Of a stretch of DNA of 64,000 nucleotides, positions 45,975 to 55,823 are shown piece by piece. The notes beneath the pieces were generated by a model. It was not told where the DNA came from and did not search any database. It saw only the letters and a list, made by a program, of their open reading frames with translations. Both the position numbers and the translations under genes were made by a program. Origin of the DNA: an uncultured Bacilli bacterium (lineage in GTDB: Bacteria > Bacillota_I > Bacilli_A > RF39 > UBA660); NCBI GenBank assembly GCA_944358375.1, contig CALVQT010000001.1, positions 62,001-126,000 of the forward strand. The letters are read 5' to 3'. The first letter of the stretch is position 1. Each line of letters opens with the position of its first letter.

Positions 45975-46631
45975 GTGAAGAAGATATTATTTATATTAAT
46001 GTGTATGTTTGTATTTACTAATAATATAAAAGCTGAGTGTACAGACTCAGAAATTTTGAAGTGGGCTAAAGAAGCAAAAATAAGTTATGAAACTAGTGAA
46101 AATGTTACAGATCCAGAATATTTATATTATTTATTTATTGAGCCATCTAGAGATGATATAGAAATAGTAGCTACTAGAGATAAATATTCTGGTGAAATAA
46201 AAGGCGCAATGCAAGAAAATGGAAAATATGGTATTGCTTCTTATGTTCATTTTGAAGAAATAACATATACAATTTCTGTATATATGAAAAAAGATGCTAA
46301 AGCTTGTGCTGGGGAGCAAATATTAAAATTAAGAAAAACTATTCCACAATATAATAGTTATTCAAAAACAGCATATTGTGAACAATATCCAGAAGCAGAA
46401 CTATGTGCTGTTATGTCAGATGCTAATGATTTAACACAAGAAGAATTTATTGAGCAAATGGAAGAATATATTGAAAGTACAATAATAAAAGATAATCCTA
46501 ACAAAGATAAAAATCTTATATTAGTAATAATATTTGATTATTTAATATGGTTAATAGTTCCTGCTATAGTAATTGGAATTATATACAAATTTAAGATTAA
46601 AAAAGTTAGGAGGGAAAAAGATGAAAAATAA
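45975..46631 (+). CDS. secreted, C-terminally anchored ectodomain protein B (paralogue of A)
   Basis: 219 residues: signal peptide (KKILFILMCMFVFTNNIKA), an ectodomain with four Cys (opening ECTDSEILKW, later KACAGEQ, TAYCEQYPEAELCAV), a helical acidic stretch and a C-terminal membrane segment with basic tail (KFKIKKVRREKDEK). GTG 45975 is used because AAGGAG lies nine bases ahead and it begins exactly at the signal peptide; longer forms would put text before it. It resembles protein A around KTIPQYNSYSKTAYC. It overlaps the leader of the giant protein, whose AGGAGG site lies inside its end. Function unknown. Confidence 0.6.
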   Translation: MKKILFILMCMFVFTNNIKAECTDSEILKWAKEAKISYETSENVTDPEYLYYLFIEPSRDDIEIVATRDKYSGEIKGAMQENGKYGIASYVHFEEITYTISVYMKKDAKACAGEQILKLRKTIPQYNSYSKTAYCEQYPEAELCAVMSDANDLTQEEFIEQMEEYIESTIIKDNPNKDKNLILVIIFDYLIWLIVPAIVIGIIYKFKIKKVRREKDEK

Positions 46632-49600
46632 ATTATTAAGAATATTATTTGTAGCAACATTATCTTTTACCTTTATAAATAATATTAAAGCAGATATAGC
46701 AGTAGGATCTACTGTAAAAGTTGATAGTAACACTTGGGTAGTTACTGATGTAAATGATGCAAGTGATAAATGTTCTATTGATAACCCAAATGAACCTGAT
46801 GGATTTAAAGTAACATCAAAGGAGTATCCAACAATAGGTTATACTTATGAAAATACATGTACTGAAGGTGGCTGGGTATCAACAACGACATATACAACGG
46901 CAATGAGATATTATCAAATAAAATACCCACAATATACTGGAGCAACTTCAACTGGTGGAGGAGATTCATTTGAATGTTCAGGAGAATGTACTTTTCCTGG
47001 AAAAGTATCATCAACATCAACATCAAATATTTTAGCTTCTACAGATGTTTTAAACTCCTTTGAAAATTTAACCATTAAAAATATATCAGAAAATAGATTG
47101 TTGAATAATAACTACGATAGTAATAAAGAAAATAATATTATAAAAATAAGTGCTCCTGAACCATATGAATATGTATTTCAAAGAGATTACCCTGAACCAT
47201 GGACAGGGGGATTATCAATTTACGCTGCAGAATTAAAAACTAAGGGTTATTTTCTTTCTTATTTTGATTATTGTGAGGGACATAAGGTTAGACAATGTAA
47301 GAGAAATAATTTAGTATGTACTGAAGGTACTGAAGAAACAGGAAGTATTTGTACTATTCAAACTGATTATACTTATGTAATTGGTGAAACTATATCTAGA
47401 GATAATTTTCCAAATAACAATAATTTAAAACCTACAAGTAAAGAAGAATTTGATGCATTGATTCCAGAACCAGGTGGATGTCCTGGTTATTCAAGTGTTG
47501 AAGTTTATGCTGCTTCTGATTGTGTAGGTGAATGGTACCGAGCACCAATAACAACTTCTAAATTTGTTTGTAGACAAGTAAGACCAACTAAAGTAGAAGT
47601 ATATGGACATGAATTAAGTATAAATGGAAAGGAAGCATATTGTGTAACGCCATCAGCAGGATATAATAAGACATATAAATGGGATACTAACTTTGATGCA
47701 TCAAAATGTAAAAATAGTCTACAAGTTTATAATGATGATGGTAGTGTATCATATGATATAGATTGTGGTTATGCATATATATTAACAGAAGGAAAAAGAT
47801 TAAATATAGAAGCCGGAAAAGAAGTTTTCAGTTATGGTGCTATAGAAACTGCAATGAAATTGTTTGGAACAGGTATAACTGGAAATGATTCAAGCTTAGG
47901 TGAAATAACTGGTAAAGAATATTTACAAGCAGGAGGGTATTATGCTTCGTATTATGGATGGGGATATGGAGAATATGTAGGTATACCATGGCTTAGAGGA
48001 GATGGTATAGATAGGAGTGGATGGCCATTAATATATCAATACTTTATGCCAGAATTTTATAGCATATATATTAGAACAGCCAAAGTATCATCAACATATT
48101 TGAAAGAAAATATAAGATATGCAGATGTAGGAAATATAAAAGATTCAAGTGGCAATTATATAACTGATCCATTTTATTATTTAAATCCAAAAGAATGTAA
48201 AGAGACTTTTAAAAATTGTTCAAGCAGTTCGATCCAATTAGAATATAATGATGATTATTCATTAGATGTTATTGCAAGCTTTTCACCTAATGACAGTTCT
48301 ATATATGATTATTTACAAGCTGGTGGTATTAAATCAGAGTGTAGTGATGAAAGTGGCTTAGGTGTAATGTGTGGATTAAAAAATGAAAAAGGAAATGCAG
48401 AATATATAAAAGCAATATATTTATATATTAGAGCATTACAGGGAAATGAACTTGAGTTAGATACCATTATTGAAGATATTGGATTAAAAATGACTGATGA
48501 AGAAAAATTAAATGCAATATTACATCCACAATATAAGCCAATAGAAGGACAAACTAAAATATTATATGAAGTCGATGAAAATGGAGAAACGAAAACAGTA
48601 ATAAGATATGCAATAGATACAAAGGTAACAAATGAAACAACTACTAATGAAATAGAAGTTGATTGTGATTGGACAGATCCTGATACTAAAGATTATTGTA
48701 AAGCAGAAGTATTTGTGTTTGATTCAAGTGGAAAACCTGTGTATACTTCAGATCATTATGATTATTGTAAAAAGAACTATTGTTATGTTGAAATAAAATC
48801 ATCAATGATATGTGAAGAGAATCAAGAATCTTCAAAACTAACATCATTAGTGGTTACATTGCCAAATTTAAAATCCACATTAATTAAAAAAATAGATAAT
48901 GGAATAAAAGGTGAACAAATAATATTTGTTTATGATGATACCGGAAATATTACTGGTGGATTTTGCCAAGAAATAGCAGCTTCAAAAGAAACTTTAAATG
49001 TTAAATGCCCTTGTAATCCAAAAGAACAACCTAATTTAGTAGAACAAAATGGAAATATTAAGGATAAAAATTATTGTAGCAAAAATTATAATGCTTATGA
49101 TGAATTATATTATGGTGATCCTAGTATGAGTTCGATTATAAATGCATGTTATGAAGAAGATAAACTAAAATATGATTATACGGAAGATTTAAATGCAAAT
49201 GGAAATGATATTTATTATGATGCTGAATTAGAATCTAAATATTCATTTCAAGTAAAGAGTGATGATTTTGGCGTATGTACTTTATATTGTAGAGATGAAA
49301 CAAGATTTTATATAGGAAATAAAATGTCAGTAAAAGCAGGACAAAATTTAAGGTATGATATTGGTCAGTCGCTAATAGATAAAAAAATAATTAATGAGAC
49401 TGCTATTGATAAAGGAGTAACAGATACAGGAAATAAAAATACTGAATATAATTATATGCCAAGTGTTGTTTTACAATTGAGAGAATGTACCTCTGAAATT
49501 GATTATGATAAATGGGAAAAATTATATAAATCTGCAAAAACACAAAAAGAAAAAAATCAATTATTGTATTCAATTTATAATTGTAATTTATATACTACAG

Positions 49601-51048
49601 ATGATATTAGAGATAAGATTGAATCTGGAAAAATCAAATATAATATAATGAATGAAAATGCAAAAAATTATTCGGATTTGAATGGTTATGCTGAGCCTGC
49701 TATGATAGAATATAGCTATAATGTAAATGATGGAACTATAAATATTGATAATATATATGGAACTACTAAAGATTATTTATTGGCTCAAGAGGGTTGTACA
49801 AGTTTAGGATTAAATCAGACTGATTGTGCTAATTATTTTTTAAATCATTATTCTGATGATTATTATAATGCTAATAGTTCAGAAAATTTAGGTATAACAC
49901 TAGATTTTGAGCATGGTTTAGTAGATTCAAATTTAAATGAAACTATATATTGTAGTGGAGAAGCGTGCTACAAGTTAAAAGGAAGCGATGGAAAGTATTA
50001 TTATAATCCTAATGCTGTTGGTAAAAATGATTATACTACAGTAGATAATATATATGATGATAATGGATCAATAATAAAATATGAAAGTGGAAAAATATTA
50101 AGTTATTCACAGTGGGGATTAAATTATCAAAAATATGATAAAGATAGTGAGAATTATAAATCAAAAATCATAGATGGAAATGAAGTTCCAACAAATGAAT
50201 ATGCTTCATTTATTGTTGTTACAGAAACTGGTTTTTATAATAAGCAAGAATATTATGCAGATAGTTATTCAGGAATAATAAGAAATACCCCTAATGAGAA
50301 TGAATCGATAAAATCTGTTAAGTTAGATAAAAATATATTACCGCTTCATTTAGATAAAGAAACTGGTTCATATGAGATAAGTCATACTTTCAGTGATATT
50401 AAAACTGCTTATAAGAGAAATACTTATTATACTGAAAAAAATTATTCATTATTTGATAATATAAATAATAAACCAGGAGAAATTAATTATATTTGTACAT
50501 ATGATGTATATAATACTACTACAAAATATGAGGGAGATGATTCTAAAAAATTAGGATTTATATATAGGCCAGTTAATTTAGAAGATGTATTTGAATCAGT
50601 TACTAATGATTCTAGAGATTTTCCTGAAAATTGGGCTACTGATTTTGGACAAAATACATTGAATCAAATACAATTATCATCTGAGAATATATTAGAACAA
50701 CCGGGAGATAATGATGAAGATAATAGTTATTTAGAATATAGTTACACACTAACTCCAGAAGGAATAAATAGAATTAGAGAATATAATACAACTAGTGAAT
50801 CATCTGGGGGATATTTAGAAAATACATTGTATGGTTGTCAATATGATGAAGAGGAAGAAATTTTCTATAATTGTAAAAGTGAATTTTTAAGTGATTTAAA
50901 TGATTTAAACGGAGAGTTTAGTGGATTAATAATTATTAATAAAAATGATGGAGTATCAGAATTTTGCACATCCATAGAAAATGAAAGTCAACCATATTGT
51001 AAATATCAGCAGAAATATGTAAGTGGTGTTTTGGTAGGAGGTGAATAA
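46621..51048 (+). CDS. 1475-residue secreted Cys-rich surface protein with thioester-domain-like region
   Basis: Begins with a signal peptide (ILFVATLSFTFINNIKA) behind AGGAGG. The remainder is extracellular with many Cys in pairs (CSGECTFPGK, CPGYSSVEVYAASDC, CDWTDPDTKDYC), likely disulfide-linked. The part around VYGHELSINGKEAYCVTP (C341) to FSYGAIETAMKLFG (E409) resembles thioester domains of Gram-positive adhesins, where a Cys joins a Gln of a later helix; here that later position seems to be Glu. No LPxTG, no C-terminal membrane segment and no clear repeats are seen. Its stop overlaps the next start (TAATG), tying it to the pilin-like protein. A tip adhesin or pilus-surface protein is the best guess. 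Confidence 0.7.
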   Translation: MKNKLLRILFVATLSFTFINNIKADIAVGSTVKVDSNTWVVTDVNDASDKCSIDNPNEPDGFKVTSKEYPTIGYTYENTCTEGGWVSTTTYTTAMRYYQIKYPQYTGATSTGGGDSFECSGECTFPGKVSSTSTSNILASTDVLNSFENLTIKNISENRLLNNNYDSNKENNIIKISAPEPYEYVFQRDYPEPWTGGLSIYAAELKTKGYFLSYFDYCEGHKVRQCKRNNLVCTEGTEETGSICTIQTDYTYVIGETISRDNFPNNNNLKPTSKEEFDALIPEPGGCPGYSSVEVYAASDCVGEWYRAPITTSKFVCRQVRPTKVEVYGHELSINGKEAYCVTPSAGYNKTYKWDTNFDASKCKNSLQVYNDDGSVSYDIDCGYAYILTEGKRLNIEAGKEVFSYGAIETAMKLFGTGITGNDSSLGEITGKEYLQAGGYYASYYGWGYGEYVGIPWLRGDGIDRSGWPLIYQYFMPEFYSIYIRTAKVSSTYLKENIRYADVGNIKDSSGNYITDPFYYLNPKECKETFKNCSSSSIQLEYNDDYSLDVIASFSPNDSSIYDYLQAGGIKSECSDESGLGVMCGLKNEKGNAEYIKAIYLYIRALQGNELELDTIIEDIGLKMTDEEKLNAILHPQYKPIEGQTKILYEVDENGETKTVIRYAIDTKVTNETTTNEIEVDCDWTDPDTKDYCKAEVFVFDSSGKPVYTSDHYDYCKKNYCYVEIKSSMICEENQESSKLTSLVVTLPNLKSTLIKKIDNGIKGEQIIFVYDDTGNITGGFCQEIAASKETLNVKCPCNPKEQPNLVEQNGNIKDKNYCSKNYNAYDELYYGDPSMSSIINACYEEDKLKYDYTEDLNANGNDIYYDAELESKYSFQVKSDDFGVCTLYCRDETRFYIGNKMSVKAGQNLRYDIGQSLIDKKIINETAIDKGVTDTGNKNTEYNYMPSVVLQLRECTSEIDYDKWEKLYKSAKTQKEKNQLLYSIYNCNLYTTDDIRDKIESGKIKYNIMNENAKNYSDLNGYAEPAMIEYSYNVNDGTINIDNIYGTTKDYLLAQEGCTSLGLNQTDCANYFLNHYSDDYYNANSSENLGITLDFEHGLVDSNLNETIYCSGEACYKLKGSDGKYYYNPNAVGKNDYTTVDNIYDDNGSIIKYESGKILSYSQWGLNYQKYDKDSENYKSKIIDGNEVPTNEYASFIVVTETGFYNKQEYYADSYSGIIRNTPNENESIKSVKLDKNILPLHLDKETGSYEISHTFSDIKTAYKRNTYYTEKNYSLFDNINNKPGEINYICTYDVYNTTTKYEGDDSKKLGFIYRPVNLEDVFESVTNDSRDFPENWATDFGQNTLNQIQLSSENILEQPGDNDEDNSYLEYSYTLTPEGINRIREYNTTSESSGGYLENTLYGCQYDEEEEIFYNCKSEFLSDLNDLNGEFSGLIIINKNDGVSEFCTSIENESQPYCKYQQKYVSGVLVGGE

Positions 51049-51812
51049 TGAAAGAGTCTGCGTGGGGATATTTGATACTTGTTTTAGGTGTTGCAATTAT
51101 TGCAATAATGTTATTAGTCCAAAATTTAACTACCACAAGTGAAGAAAATTTTTATTTAACAAGAGAGGTGTTAGAAGCTTCTATGTATGACGCTGTTGAT
51201 TATGGTACATATGCTAGAAGTGGAAAATTGGTTATGTCAGAGCAAAAGTTTGTAGAAGTTTTTCTAAGAAGATTTGCAGAAAGTGTTACTAATAATAGAA
51301 CCTATAATATCAATTTTTATGATATTCATGAATATCCACCTAAAGCAACAGTTTTGATAACAACTGATACAGGAGAAACGACAGTGTCTTCTGATAGTGT
51401 TAATATAAATATAAATACGTATTTAAGTGCTGTATTAGAAACAGTGTCTACTTATAATGAAGAAATGACAATATCTAAATTTACTGAAACATATACTAAG
51501 GATGGAGAAAAAGTTGGAAATTTGCCATGTGGTACGGAAGTTATTATGAATTTTCAATTTTTAGCTGATAATGATCCTTGTGGATTATATAAAGATATAG
51601 ATGATAAAACAGAAAAAATTATATTTAGCAGAGATGCTAAGACTGATAAAACTGAAGAATTTTGTAATGTAAGAACAGAAGAAGTTTCTACTCAAGGTAA
51701 TAAAACTATAAAAGAGTATATTGTAAGAAAATCATCATTAGTAAAATCAGAAGACTATAAAGCATTGGCAACTGCTCCTTATGTTGAAAGATATTGTAAT
51801 ATAACAAATTAA
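51048..51812 (+). CDS. TadE-like pseudopilin (DUF5411-like)
   Basis: 254 residues with a single hydrophobic N-terminal helix, ESAWGYLILVLGVAIIAIML, and an extracellular domain with Cys pairs (PCGTEV, DPCGLY, EFCNV, ERYCNITN). The start MKESAWG is shared in pattern with two other small proteins of the locus (MKEATG, MRESIGG), which suggests a common processing or assembly signal. Shape and position fit minor pilins of TadE type. It overlaps the giant protein gene by one base and is followed by a strong terminator, so it closes the first unit of the locus. Confidence 0.65.
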   Translation: MKESAWGYLILVLGVAIIAIMLLVQNLTTTSEENFYLTREVLEASMYDAVDYGTYARSGKLVMSEQKFVEVFLRRFAESVTNNRTYNINFYDIHEYPPKATVLITTDTGETTVSSDSVNININTYLSAVLETVSTYNEEMTISKFTETYTKDGEKVGNLPCGTEVIMNFQFLADNDPCGLYKDIDDKTEKIIFSRDAKTDKTEEFCNVRTEEVSTQGNKTIKEYIVRKSSLVKSEDYKALATAPYVERYCNITN

Positions 51813-51842
51813 GATACTTACTTTTAAGTATCTTTTTTTTTA
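51811..51842 (+). terminator. terminator splitting the Tad-like locus in two units
   Basis: AAGATACTT (51811-51819) and AAGTATCTT (51826-51834) flank a six-base loop, followed by a long T-run (51833-51841). It separates the surface-protein unit from the assembly-machine unit. Confidence 0.85.
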
Positions 51843-51849
51843 ATATTTG

Positions 51850-51879
51850 TTGAAATTATTGATAAGTTTATGATATACT
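51850..51879 (+). promoter_or_regulatory. promoter of the Tad-machine unit
   Basis: TTGAAA (51850-51855), 18 bases, TATACT (51874-51879), then AGAGGAG and the cpaB-like start at 51918. Confidence 0.55.
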
Positions 51880-51917
51880 AATATATAGTAGAATAGCTAA
51901 GAGGAGTTGGTTATAAA

Positions 51918-52811
51918 ATGCAAAATATATTAATTGGATTTAAACGATTTATAAGTAATAGAAATACAGTAACTATTATTGCATTAGTCGCTTGTGTTTT
52001 TATATTATATTTTTTCTATAGTAATAGAATTCAAAAAGCAACAGATCCAGTAAGTGTTCCATATGCAGTTACTGAAATAGCACCAAGAACTAAAATAACA
52101 GCTGATATGGTTGCTACTAGAAAAGTACCTGGAGGAATTGTTAAAACATCTGGAGCAGATGTTTATACATCTACATCTCAAATTATCAATTTATATGTTA
52201 AAAATGATTCAGTTATTCCAAAAGGAAGTATGTTTTATAAATCAGCATTGACAGATGATTGGACTGAAGCAAAAATAAGCTTATATGATTCAATACAAGA
52301 AGGAAATACTTTAGTATCTTTGCCTGTTACTATAGAGAGCACTTATGGTAATTCAATATTTCCCGGTAATTATATAGATTTATATTTTGTTGGTGTACAA
52401 AACAATAAACTATTATTAGGAAAATTTATTGAAAGTATAAAAGTGCTTGGTGTAATTGATTCCGATGGAAATAATGTATTTGAAAAACTTACTAGTAATG
52501 TAGGGTCTCCTGCATATTTAGTGTTTAGTGTTCCAGAGGAATATTATTTATTACTACAAAAAGCAAGTTATTTATCAGGTAATATATTTCCAGTTCCAAG
52601 AAATGCATCATATTCAAATAACCCACATGAAACTAGGATAAGCAGTGCTGCGATTCAACAATTTATTTTAGAGCAAACTGTTGATATAGATGAAATGAAT
52701 GATAATTTTAATCCTGGAGGCGTAACTGAATTTCCAGCTGATGGAAGTTTGACAGGTATTCAAAATTCAGTAAATAATAATGCTCAAAATAATGAGGGTG
52801 GTGAAGAATAA
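51918..52811 (+). CDS. CpaB/RcpC-like Flp pilus assembly protein, copy 1
   Basis: 297 residues: one N-terminal membrane segment (ALVACVFILYFFYSN), then a SAF domain typical of CpaB: VSVPYAVTEIAPRTKITADMV and KGSMFYKSALTDD, later FPGNYIDLYFVG, a signature of the family, and a Gly/Asn-rich end. CpaB proteins belong to Tad pilus systems; in Gram-negatives they sit in the periplasm with the secretin, in Gram-positives outside the membrane where they may bind the wall. Its stop overlaps a second, related gene, which is about 35-40% similar by eye. Confidence 0.85.
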   Translation: MQNILIGFKRFISNRNTVTIIALVACVFILYFFYSNRIQKATDPVSVPYAVTEIAPRTKITADMVATRKVPGGIVKTSGADVYTSTSQIINLYVKNDSVIPKGSMFYKSALTDDWTEAKISLYDSIQEGNTLVSLPVTIESTYGNSIFPGNYIDLYFVGVQNNKLLLGKFIESIKVLGVIDSDGNNVFEKLTSNVGSPAYLVFSVPEEYYLLLQKASYLSGNIFPVPRNASYSNNPHETRISSAAIQQFILEQTVDIDEMNDNFNPGGVTEFPADGSLTGIQNSVNNNAQNNEGGEE

Positions 52812-53671
52812 TGAATTTTATTAAAAATATGCTTCATAAAAAAGGAATAATATCAATAATTGCAGCAGTTGTTTGTATAATTATTGTTGCTATTGCATAT
52901 AACTGGAGAGTTAATCAAGTAATTAAAGCTGTTAGTGTGCCATATGCTGTTAATGAACTTAAAGCAAGAGAAGAAATTAAAGCAGAAGATGTTGGCTCAA
53001 TTAAAGTTGCTAGTGCTATGTTAACTGAAAATGTTATTAGAAATAGTAATGAAGTTGTTGGTAAATTTGTAAATTATAATACAAAAATTCCAAAAGGAAG
53101 TTTATTTTATACATCTGCTGTAGTTGAATGGAAAGATATGCCTGATTCAGCTTGGTCAGATATAAGTGATGGTAACACAGTTGTATCATTACCTGTTAGT
53201 GGATTAGTTATGTTTCGTAATGCAATATATCCTGGGGCTGTAATAGATTTATATTATCAAACATATGATGATAAATTAGTTTATGGTAAATTAATTGAAA
53301 ATATTAAGGTAATTGCAGTTAAAGATGAAAATGGGAATCACATATTTGATAAAACCCCTACTCAAACAGGTGCCAGTGCAATTATATTTAGTGTTAATGA
53401 GGATTTAAATATATTATTAAGAAAAGCCTCTTATTTAAGTGGGACAATTGTTCCTGTATTAAGAAATAGTGAATATTCAAACAATCAAGATGGAATGACA
53501 CTTGTTAGTAGTCAATATATAAGAGCATTAATTGAAGAACAAACTGTTATGCTTGAAGAAGATACTATAGAAAATGATAATCAAGAAATTATCGAAGAAG
53601 ATCAAGATAATAATATTGAAAATAATAATAGCAATGAAAATTCAAATAATGAAAGTCCTATTGTAGAATAG
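52811..53671 (+). CDS. CpaB/RcpC-like Flp pilus assembly protein, copy 2
   Basis: 286 residues with the same order as copy 1: membrane segment (IISIIAAVVCIIIVAIAY), SAF part VSVPYAVNELKAREEIKAEDV, KGSLFYTSAVVEW, YPGAVIDLYYQTYDD, VFSV-like IFSVNEDLNILLRKASYLSG, and a C-terminal acidic/Asn-rich tail (NNIENNNSNENSN). The pair is an in-tandem duplication, coupled by TAATG; the differing tails suggest that each has its own partner. Both precede the motor ATPase gene. Confidence 0.85.
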   Translation: MNFIKNMLHKKGIISIIAAVVCIIIVAIAYNWRVNQVIKAVSVPYAVNELKAREEIKAEDVGSIKVASAMLTENVIRNSNEVVGKFVNYNTKIPKGSLFYTSAVVEWKDMPDSAWSDISDGNTVVSLPVSGLVMFRNAIYPGAVIDLYYQTYDDKLVYGKLIENIKVIAVKDENGNHIFDKTPTQTGASAIIFSVNEDLNILLRKASYLSGTIVPVLRNSEYSNNQDGMTLVSSQYIRALIEEQTVMLEEDTIENDNQEIIEEDQDNNIENNNSNENSNNESPIVE

Positions 53672-53686
53672 AAAAGGAGAATAAAA

Positions 53687-54910
53687 ATGGATGACATTAG
53701 TTTTTCACAAATAGATTTTGGGCCATTTATGTCTTTATTAGAAAATGATGATATAACGGATATTTCATATTCTAATAATGGACAATTATGGATTAAAACG
53801 CTATCTAAAGGCGTTCATTCTGAAAAAATAGAGGGATTGACTAATGAAGTCGTTGAAAAATTAGCATTTCAATGCTCAAATGTAATGGGTAAAACATTTA
53901 ATATGGCACATCCGTTATTAGATGCTGAGAGTGCCGAGTTGCGTTTGAATTTTGTTCATCAAAGTATAGCAACAAATGGAATTGCATTATTAATAAGAAA
54001 AACACCTGCTAAGATAAGACTTAAAAAAGAAAAATTAATAGAAGAGGACTATGTTCCTTTATCTATTCATGAATTTTTAATGACTTGTGTTACGGGGCAT
54101 TGCAATATTCTTGTTAGTGGTGAAACTGGCTCAGGAAAAACAGAACTTGTTAAATATTTAGCAAGTCACATAGCTGAAAATGAAAAAATTATTACGATAG
54201 AGGATACATTGGAACTACATTTAGATAAAATTTACCCAACAAGAGATATAATTGCTATGAAAACAAATAATATAGCATCATATTCAGATGTGTTAGTTGC
54301 GTGTATGAGGCAAAATCCAAGATGGATTTTATTGTCAGAAGTTCGTTCTAGCGAGGCTGTTATGGCTGTTCGTAATTCTATTTCATCTGGACATAATATT
54401 TTATCAACAATTCACTCTGATAAAGCATCTAGTATACCAATGAGACTTTACTCATTACTTGAAACAAGTCAAGATATCGATCAATTCGTAAAAAGTATGC
54501 ATAGATACATTCAATTAGGTGTGCATGTTAAAGGCTTTTTTTCTAAAAAATATAATAGATTTCAAAGAGAAATTACTCAAGTTGTTGAATTTTATGTTGA
54601 TGATGAAACTAATGAAGCAAAAACGAATATATTATATTCTAGAGATTTGGCTGGAAATGAAACATTTAATAACCCGACATCTCATTTAATAGATTATCTT
54701 GCTTCTCAAGGTGTTGTAATGCAAGAAGATCCATTTATTAAGAATCAGTCATTAAATAGTGAAGTTGATGGTGAAAACAATTTTGATAGTAATAAAGTAA
54801 CAGATACTACTGTTAATACAACAGTTGCTTCCAATGAAATTATTCAAGTAAATAATAATAAGCAGAAAAATAATAATTCTGAGGAAAAAATAGAAATATT
54901 TGAAGTATAG
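53687..54910 (+). CDS. CpaF/TadA-like pilus motor ATPase
   Basis: A hexameric secretion/pilus ATPase of the T2SS/T4P class that energises pilin assembly. It has an N-terminal domain (about 1-110), then Walker A SGETGSGKTELVKYL, the Asp box TIEDTLELHL, Walker B ILLSEVRSSEA, and His box STIHSDKASSIPMRLYS. 407 residues matches CpaF length; the C-terminal 60 residues are polar, Asn-rich and likely flexible. Starts after AAAAGGAG. Together with the TadB and TadC genes it makes the complete inner machine. It may act both in assembly and in retraction; no separate retraction ATPase is seen. Confidence 0.92.
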   Translation: MDDISFSQIDFGPFMSLLENDDITDISYSNNGQLWIKTLSKGVHSEKIEGLTNEVVEKLAFQCSNVMGKTFNMAHPLLDAESAELRLNFVHQSIATNGIALLIRKTPAKIRLKKEKLIEEDYVPLSIHEFLMTCVTGHCNILVSGETGSGKTELVKYLASHIAENEKIITIEDTLELHLDKIYPTRDIIAMKTNNIASYSDVLVACMRQNPRWILLSEVRSSEAVMAVRNSISSGHNILSTIHSDKASSIPMRLYSLLETSQDIDQFVKSMHRYIQLGVHVKGFFSKKYNRFQREITQVVEFYVDDETNEAKTNILYSRDLAGNETFNNPTSHLIDYLASQGVVMQEDPFIKNQSLNSEVDGENNFDSNKVTDTTVNTTVASNEIIQVNNNKQKNNNSEEKIEIFEV

Positions 54911-54923
54911 GAGGTGAAAATAT

Positions 54924-55823
54924 ATGTATATTGAAATAATTGTAGTTGCGGCAATATTAATATTTATACTAATTTATAGAGCAAATACTGGTGAGTCTTC
55001 ATATAAATTTGTTACTAAACAAATTGGAAATGCTTATAATAAATTTTCACCATATTCATTTAAAGTAGTTCATGAAAAAGCTAAAGATTTAGGGCAAGAG
55101 TATACTGTAAAACAATATGTCTCTCAAGTTATAATATTTAGTGTAGTTGCTGCATTTGTATCATACATATATTTTTATAGTATTATATGGAGTGCAATTT
55201 ATGCTGTTGTTGCAATTGCATTTGTACCATATTTAGCATATTTAAGATGTAAAAAAGCATATAGTGAATTTATATTTGAACAAATTCAAGTATATACAAC
55301 AAATGTAATTATGGAATTTAACACAACGCAATCTTTTGTTAAATCCCTAGAAGGAGTTAGAGATTCTGGCGTATTAGAAGATCCAATATTATCTGATGTT
55401 AAGGAAATGATTCAAATGTCATATTCAAATGGAACTATAGACGAAGCAATAAGATTTTTTAATGAAAAATATGATTTTTATGTAGTTAAGAATATGCATC
55501 AATTATTTATTCAAATTACTAAAGAAGGTTCAAAAGACTCAGGTGAAGCATTGGAAGGAATGCTTCAAGATATAGATATGTTAGTTGAAAATGTATATCG
55601 TGATAGAATGGATAGACAAACTTTTTATGGACAATTTATTACATTTGGTTTAGTTTTGTATTTACTTGTTGTTTTAGTTCAATTTTTATTAGGTGATAGT
55701 AGTTATTTATTGCTTCTTGATAAATGGTATGTTTTGTTATTACTTCATGGTGTAATAATAATAAATACATTATTTTTACTAAAGGGAATTAAATTTTACC
55801 ATGAGGATGTAGGTGCTGAATAA
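54924..55823 (+). CDS. TadB-like type II secretion F domain membrane protein
   Basis: Platform protein that turns with the ATPase and pushes pilins. 299 residues, with membrane segments near residues 3-18, 75-105 and at the end (225-290), and the T2SSF cytoplasmic domain between: IQVYTTNVIMEFNTTQSFVKSL and EGSKDSGEALEGMLQDIDML. Starts after GGAGGTG. The next gene overlaps by one base. The pair TadB/TadC is standard for Tad systems. Confidence 0.85.
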   Translation: MYIEIIVVAAILIFILIYRANTGESSYKFVTKQIGNAYNKFSPYSFKVVHEKAKDLGQEYTVKQYVSQVIIFSVVAAFVSYIYFYSIIWSAIYAVVAIAFVPYLAYLRCKKAYSEFIFEQIQVYTTNVIMEFNTTQSFVKSLEGVRDSGVLEDPILSDVKEMIQMSYSNGTIDEAIRFFNEKYDFYVVKNMHQLFIQITKEGSKDSGEALEGMLQDIDMLVENVYRDRMDRQTFYGQFITFGLVLYLLVVLVQFLLGDSSYLLLLDKWYVLLLLHGVIIINTLFLLKGIKFYHEDVGAE

